From contig JAKZAN010000002.1 of assembly GCA_023053545.1 (NCBI GenBank), positions 6,940,790 to 7,004,789 of the forward strand: DNA of 64,000 nucleotides, written 5' to 3'. The translations under genes and the position numbers were made by a program. The DNA is from Lepidurus packardi (lineage: Eukaryota > Arthropoda > Branchiopoda > Notostraca > Triopsidae). Below are positions 58,640 to 64,000 of this stretch, in pieces. Within the stretch, counting starts at the first letter, position 1. Every line of letters starts with the position of its first letter. A model generated the notes under the pieces. That model saw nothing but the letters and a program-made list of their open reading frames with translations, had not been told where the DNA came from and did no database searches.

Positions 58640-61010
58640 GATTTATTCTCGTCCGAATTATCACTCAGTCATCAAGCGGTTTGCATTCCTGAATTACGGA
58701 TTCGATTTACGTGGGTTGATAATTACGGGGAAGCTATGCAAGATAAGTTAGACAAACTCTAAAGGTCTTTTAACTCATATAAAGATTTTTTCAACTAAAG
58801 ATTATAAAACCCTGGGGCTGGGGAGTATGTAAGTTCGAGAGTGTTTGTTTTCCCTGGTTTATCTGTCTCAAGAAGTTATGTTTTTTATCAAGAAGTTTAG
58901 CAAATGCGAAGTTTAAGTAGACGTTGGCAATGTCAGTCTTCAGATTAGAGTCTTCTAATCTGTTTTGCCTATTCTTATTTTTAGTTCCTAATCGTGTGAT
59001 CCTGTATGGACGCCACCATTGTTCGACTGTAGTAACAGAAACCTGAAACATATAAAACCTGGGCGATATCAAAAAAGGAGGGAGAAGAGGAGGCGAAAGA
59101 GGAGAGAAAGGAGTAAGAAAGGCAGAGCATCGCAATGACCTTTGAGTTCTTGGCTGATTGCATTCCCAAAGTTCTCAGCTTTTTGAGGATACAAAACCAC
59201 AGATGAAACTGAAAGCTCTAGAGTTCTCTTTTTATCAATCCAAAACTCGTTGAAACTATGCATGTGATAGACATTTCTTGCCGTCACGCGCACTCTGTAA
59301 ATCAGCTTTTTTTTTTCCTTCCTCATTTGGTGATCCTTCAGTGACAAACTTCGCCTTATTTTGGAACCCAGCGATTACATTTTCCTACTAAGATATCGAT
59401 AAGAAATATTTTTTAAAAAGTTTCTGTCCATAACGAAATTAACCATGACGCTTCATATTTTCCCGGATTCCCTTCCTTATTACATTTCTGGGGAATTTTA
59501 TCGCTTGCTGTCATTGGGAACTCGCGTAAAACTTGACAATGAAGCCAAAGATGTTCTTTTGAAAAGTTGGATGTATTTTGTGAGCTATGTGACGCAAGTT
59601 AAGAAAAAACGGCTCCATTTTATGCTAAACAACTTAATAGCTTTCTAGAGAAAAGGAATGCGGTCCTAATTAATTAACAAAATGGGTTTCTAAAAAGAAA
59701 GAACGCATGTGTCCCGGAAATGCGATGTTGATTTAAGGAGTTGGCTTGTTTAGTTTGCATAAGCTCCCTGTCTGTATGCATCTTCTCCTTCGCTCGTTTC
59801 CCATGGACTTTATTATATGCATAACCGTGCGGTGTGGTTTGGGGCTTGTTGTGTGGAAGGGTGGGAAAATTGACGCAGAGAGCCACAAAAAAGTCGAACG
59901 TACAACATGCACAAGTCCAACTCCAAGGTCTCGCAGGTTAACGTGAAAAAAAGGCAGTTGGACACCAAAACGACGGTTTGGATTGCATATATAAATTCTT
60001 TTCCCTGTCTATATCTCTCTTTATATGAATATTCATAAAAGTATATTGGGAGACACTGAGAGATAAACAGGAAAAGAAACGGGGGACCTGGATATGTATT
60101 ATCTACTGACTAATCAATCGCATATATAAGGTCGTAAGATTATTGCACTGCGTAGCACCTGCGTTAATAGTCAAGGAGCCCTGGCGGGTATGTAACACAC
60201 GGGAAAGGAAATTAACGACAAAGACGAGATGGCCTTGTTTTAAAGCCTTTGAATCCATTTTTTTTTCATTGTATCTTGTTTTTTGTTTCCTATGCGTTCC
60301 ATGTTCTCTCCTTAATCGTCTAGCTTATAAAACGTATTAAAAAAGGGGACAATGTACTGAAATGGGCTAATGTTTACGTCTGCGAGACTATGAGTGTTGC
60401 AAAGACGTTCCCGATGAACTTAGTATTCTGCAAGTTTAAATTACATAAAAAGCTTAGACGTCTATTATGCTACGTAGAAACCGTATCAATTTAAAAACCT
60501 GTTGGTAAACTAACCCTTTTTGTGCCTCGTTGACATATGCACGTATAATCAGCCAGAATTTTCGCGCTAGGTAATTCCCCCTGTGTTTGTAGGTCGTTTC
60601 CAAAATCATTCTAGGTGGGCGTGTTCATCTTGGCCAACTTAGGATGTATGTCCATATACTGTGTACTTACGGGCGAGTAATATGTAATCAAGCATTTTGT
60701 GAATTACTGCACCAGCATTTAAATTTAAATTTAGATTTCGCTTCTTTCCGATCAACAAACGCTTTACAATATAGTGACGTTGTAAAGTATCCCCGTTTCC
60801 CGTTTGGGATTTATTTTTATTGTTGTGTTATTTCCAAAGCTGAAACAAAGTCTTCAGTATGAATTGTCTGCGCTTCATTACTGGCGTGGGTCATAAATTT
60901 CCTCTTGCTAGCAAACAAGAACGTTTTTAACGATTTTTCAAAGTTTTTTTGGAGGTGTCAGTTAACGCCAAGTTGTGGGACAATAGACCTTTTTTTTTCT
61001 TTTTCTTCTT
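58640..61010. other. non-coding stretch
   Basis: No gene, RNA gene or clear mobile element recognised. A purine-rich GGA/GAA tract runs at 59071-59123. ATG-initiated frames, the longest 114 codons on the minus strand, are low-complexity. Confidence 0.5.
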
Positions 61011-61013
61011 TTC

Positions 61014-61456
61014 TTGTTTTACGCCCGCCTTTCGTTGTTGAGGGAGCGCACAGCCAGCCCGAAAACGTTGCGTTTTAGCGCGGAGCCAAAGCAAGCTAGC
61101 CGCGTGGAGCTCCTCCCCCTTTTTAGGGTTCATCCCTCGCGGCGAGCCGACTGGGACGCCAATGCGGGAAACGGTGGGAGCGCGGGCTGCCGGGGAGGAG
61201 CAGCAGACAGTTTTTGGGCATTCTAGGATGCTAGGCTTGTAAAGTCGGCCGGGGTCGGATTTATGTTATAAAATCAGTTTGGTCCGTGAGAGAGAGTGGC
61301 GGAGGAGCGACAGATTTGAAGGGGAGTAGGAGGTCTTTTTTTCCCCCTTTAACTAACCAAAAAACTTGCATTTTTTTTAATTACAACCCGAAATAAAACG
61401 GAAGAGAATCAACAGATCAGTCATACTACAGCGTTTTTTAGCAGTGGGTGGTGAGT
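61014..61456 (+). promoter_or_regulatory. CpG-rich promoter-like region and possible first exon
   Basis: From about 61020 to 61260 the sequence turns GC- and CpG-rich, unlike the AT-rich flanks. TATAAAA lies at 61267-61273 and an initiator-like TCAGTT at 61274-61279, followed by GA-rich sequence typical of arthropod 5' UTRs. A consensus donor GTGAGT occurs at 61451-61456. Together these suggest the start of a plus-strand gene with a non-coding first exon continuing beyond the window. The TATA and initiator are too close to act as one pair. No coding exon was identified. Confidence 0.35.
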
Positions 61457-64000
61457 GTCGTGTGTGAAAGGGTGGCGGGAGGCTGATTTTCCTCTTTTTC
61501 TCCATGTGACAATTTTTACACAGAAGAGACTGCTAGTCCCGTGGGCCGCCGTGCGTGTGTGGATATGTCTGTGTTGGTTGCTATTGTGATGCGATGCATT
61601 CTGGCGTTTTGAGTGGCCGTCTTAGCGCAGTTTTTCCCGATTCCCGGAGTTGCTGTTGACCTCTCCGAACGGTAACACGCAAGACCGCTCCACCCCCACC
61701 CTCCCCGTTTTACGTTAGCGAATTGTTTGATTTACACAAGTCCTGGGATTGATTTGATTACTGTAATTACCAAACCGGATTCTTCTCTCTTTATCCAAGA
61801 CTTGCGACAAGTGGCTCTAGTGTTTTCCTTTCTGTTGGTTTGTTTTTATTTGGGGATTTTTCGCTGCCAAACGCCGTCTTATCGAAAGCATCTTCGGGCA
61901 GTCTAAAAGAATAACGCTCAGAATAACTTGGAGGTTAAAGCAGATGATAAGATTCGGTGTGTGAATGCCATAGAGAATCGGAAAGGAAAAATGTAAAAAA
62001 AAAAAATCCTAAGCCTTCGACATTGGATACTTTTACTTGTTCTTCGGACTTGCTACGTTTGGACGTGCTACACTTCCTACTTTTCGTACTCTATCGGATT
62101 TACCTTCTAAAAAAAGAAATTGGCCAGTTTTCGTCTCCAAACAAGAAAAAGGCTTGAAAAACGCAACAGTGCCTTCTTTATTCAAGTTCGTGAATGCATA
62201 TGAGGAGGAATGAGAAGTTATCAATAATTGATAATAATTGAGACGCAGGTGAGACAATATATTTTTTATTCTATTTACGCCAGTTTTATAAACATGTCTA
62301 GTGTGCCTTACGTTTTGTTCGAGACTTGGCAAAGTTTTCCAAAGAAAGTTGATTTGAGTGAGGTGAGGAGTGATTAGCAGATGCGGGTCTTGTTAGTGTC
62401 AAAAGTTGCCTAATTTGATTAGGTTTCTTTTGAATGGACTATCGTTTCCGTTTTGCGCTGGTGTGGAAGCACATATTAAGGTTTTTTATACCAAGACGAT
62501 GAAAAAGTGTTGAATAGACCCACCGTTTCAGTTTCACGCTTGTCGACCTGGGTTACACTCGTGCTCTCGGAGCAAAATGTTCCAAAAAAAGTACGTAAAA
62601 ATTGGAGCTGGGATATTATTAATGTAAAAACAAACAAAATGAATCAAACGAAACAAATCAAATCAAACAAAATGAAACAAACGAAATGTATCTATCAACA
62701 CGAACCTTACGATCCTATGGATAATTCCTATATATTTATTTTGTATATGATTTATTTAGTCAGTGAAAATAAGTATTGTCATAAGTATCGAACCTATAAA
62801 TTTGCAGAGATGAGTTTTGTGTATTTATTTATTCATAAGTTGTCGTTTACAATTTTTTTTCATGAATAATGTCCCAAATATAGTAAAACTATTGCTAAAG
62901 CATTAAAGCAGCTGGCATTTGCTCCGAGATATTCTCTTTCCAATTGGACTAAGACACACAGCGACTTTGTTCATATTTCGTGGAGCGCACAGATAAAAAA
63001 TGAGCTACTTGTAAACTTTTGAACGTACATCAAGCTTCTTTGCCATGCAGGACTTTGTCAGTTTGTGTAGTAACAACAAGCCGACAAGCCCGTCTAGGTT
63101 TACCTTGATAAACCGTGCCTCGCTAACCCGTTGCTCAATGACAACGACTTGGGATCCGAGAGACCAGGACCTAAGACCACTTTTTTCCAAGTGATACCAC
63201 GTCCTCCTTCTTTATTTTAATTTTGCCCTCTCTCCGTCTCTTTTTCTCTTTCCGAAGCCTAGAAATCCATTAATTAAGCCTGTACGGGAGAGCTCGACGT
63301 AGTAAGGATTTTGATTTCCTTTTAAGCGTTTGCCCGCCATAGTCAGTCAAGTCTCGTAATTCTAATTTTCCGTTACAAACTTTTGGACTGTAACTATGAT
63401 TTCCCTTTTCCGTTTTGGCCCGTTTAAAGAAAGAAAAAGAGTTCGGGGCTGCAGATGAAGAAAAGAATGAAACGAAGAGGAAATGTCCAATTAAGACTTT
63501 TCTCGCTCTCTTTTCTTCGGCGTAAGTTTTTCTCGGAAGAATTTTTATCATGATTAAGGGAGGGGGGGGGAGCTTTAAGAGAATCTTAAACAGTAAATTA
63601 CAAGAGTTTGCCACAGCTTTTGTTTAGTGCCAGTTTGGAAAGCAGTTGGAACTTGTAGAATACCGTCATTTCCGGAGCCTTTTTAGACCTCAAAAATGCT
63701 TTGACGCGTGGCTCTTTTATTTTTCTGTTTGTCTGTTTGCTTCCCTAAAAATATGAGTCCTTCCATATAACGCTTGTGTAAACACCTTTAGCGCTCTCGT
63801 CACCTGTTCATTAAAAACGCGCTGACACGAAAGGGATCTGTTTCACGAAGACTTTGTTAGGACAAGTCTCATCCTGTAATTTACTTAGATATATCGGAAT
63901 AAGTTGAGCCGTATATTCTTTGTTCCAATTTGTGTCTCTGAAAAAAGGGGACATAAATGGGTTAAGTTTGTGGTTACATGAAAGGGAGAGAAAATGAGAG
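61457..64000. other. non-coding stretch at the right edge
   Basis: No protein-coding exon recognised. A degenerate AAACA-type repeat spans about 62626-62692, and a G run lies near 63562. If 61014-61456 is a promoter, this would be the first intron of that gene. Confidence 0.4.

Noticed and set aside
61014-61226. 70-codon open frame in the CpG-rich stretch
   Set aside because: Arg/Ala/Ser-rich composition follows from GC content; no family resemblance. More likely promoter or 5' UTR.
1-64000. Retroviral, LTR or other virus-derived element, or CRISPR array
   Set aside because: No long direct terminal repeats with coding interior, no reverse transcriptase or capsid-like frame, and no regularly spaced repeats were seen.

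Overview
The window is animal nuclear DNA: AT-rich, with intron-rich genes whose introns are mostly 50-150 nt with GT-AG ends. An arthropod, most likely a crustacean, fits best. The evidence is an eL22 protein carrying a long Lys/Ala/Pro N-terminal tail, a short CstF64 close in size to insect forms, a Bicaudal-D close to the fly protein, and very compact introns. This is inference, and the species cannot be named.

Layout. Positions 1-10860 hold nothing I can call a gene. From 10861 to 46450 lie thirteen conserved housekeeping genes, each rebuilt exon by exon with every reading frame closing: PCNP (-), CLYBL (+), CSTF2 (-), RPL22 (+), AP1S (-), OSCP1 (-), MRPS6 (+), ATP5PO (+), FDX1 (-), BICD (+), GNL3/nucleostemin (+), XRN1 (+), YEATS4 (-) and SLC12A9 (+) (fourteen counting both minus-strand neighbours AP1S and OSCP1). 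Many are head-to-head pairs 177-959 bp apart (PCNP/CLYBL, CSTF2/RPL22, OSCP1/MRPS6, FDX1/BICD, YEATS4/SLC12A9) or tail-to-tail. They do not form a pathway: the products serve mRNA 3'-end formation and decay (CSTF2, XRN1), ribosome production and mitochondrial translation (RPL22, GNL3, MRPS6), mitochondrial metabolism (CLYBL, ATP5PO, FDX1), traffic (AP1S, BICD, SLC12A9) and chromatin or nuclear roles (YEATS4, PCNP). Positions 46451-64000 again show no recognisable gene but carry palindromes, short repeats, a dense cluster of octamer (ATGCAAAT) sites and a CpG-rich, promoter-like stretch near 61.0-61.5 kb.

Mobile DNA is of the cut-and-paste type: two relatives of a Tigger/pogo element (in PCNP intron 1 and XRN1 intron 10), a 240-bp TA-flanked MITE in an SLC12A9 intron, and two inverted copies of an unassigned terminal-inverted-repeat element upstream of and inside XRN1, one of them split by a hAT-type MITE with a perfect 8-bp target duplication. 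I saw no retrovirus-like or other viral element.

The most interesting signal is a set of three near-identical small stem-loops in RPL22 intron 2. Each has a G-C closing pair and a U at the 3' end of the loop, the published recognition features of L22 protein itself, so this looks like a candidate autoregulatory site.
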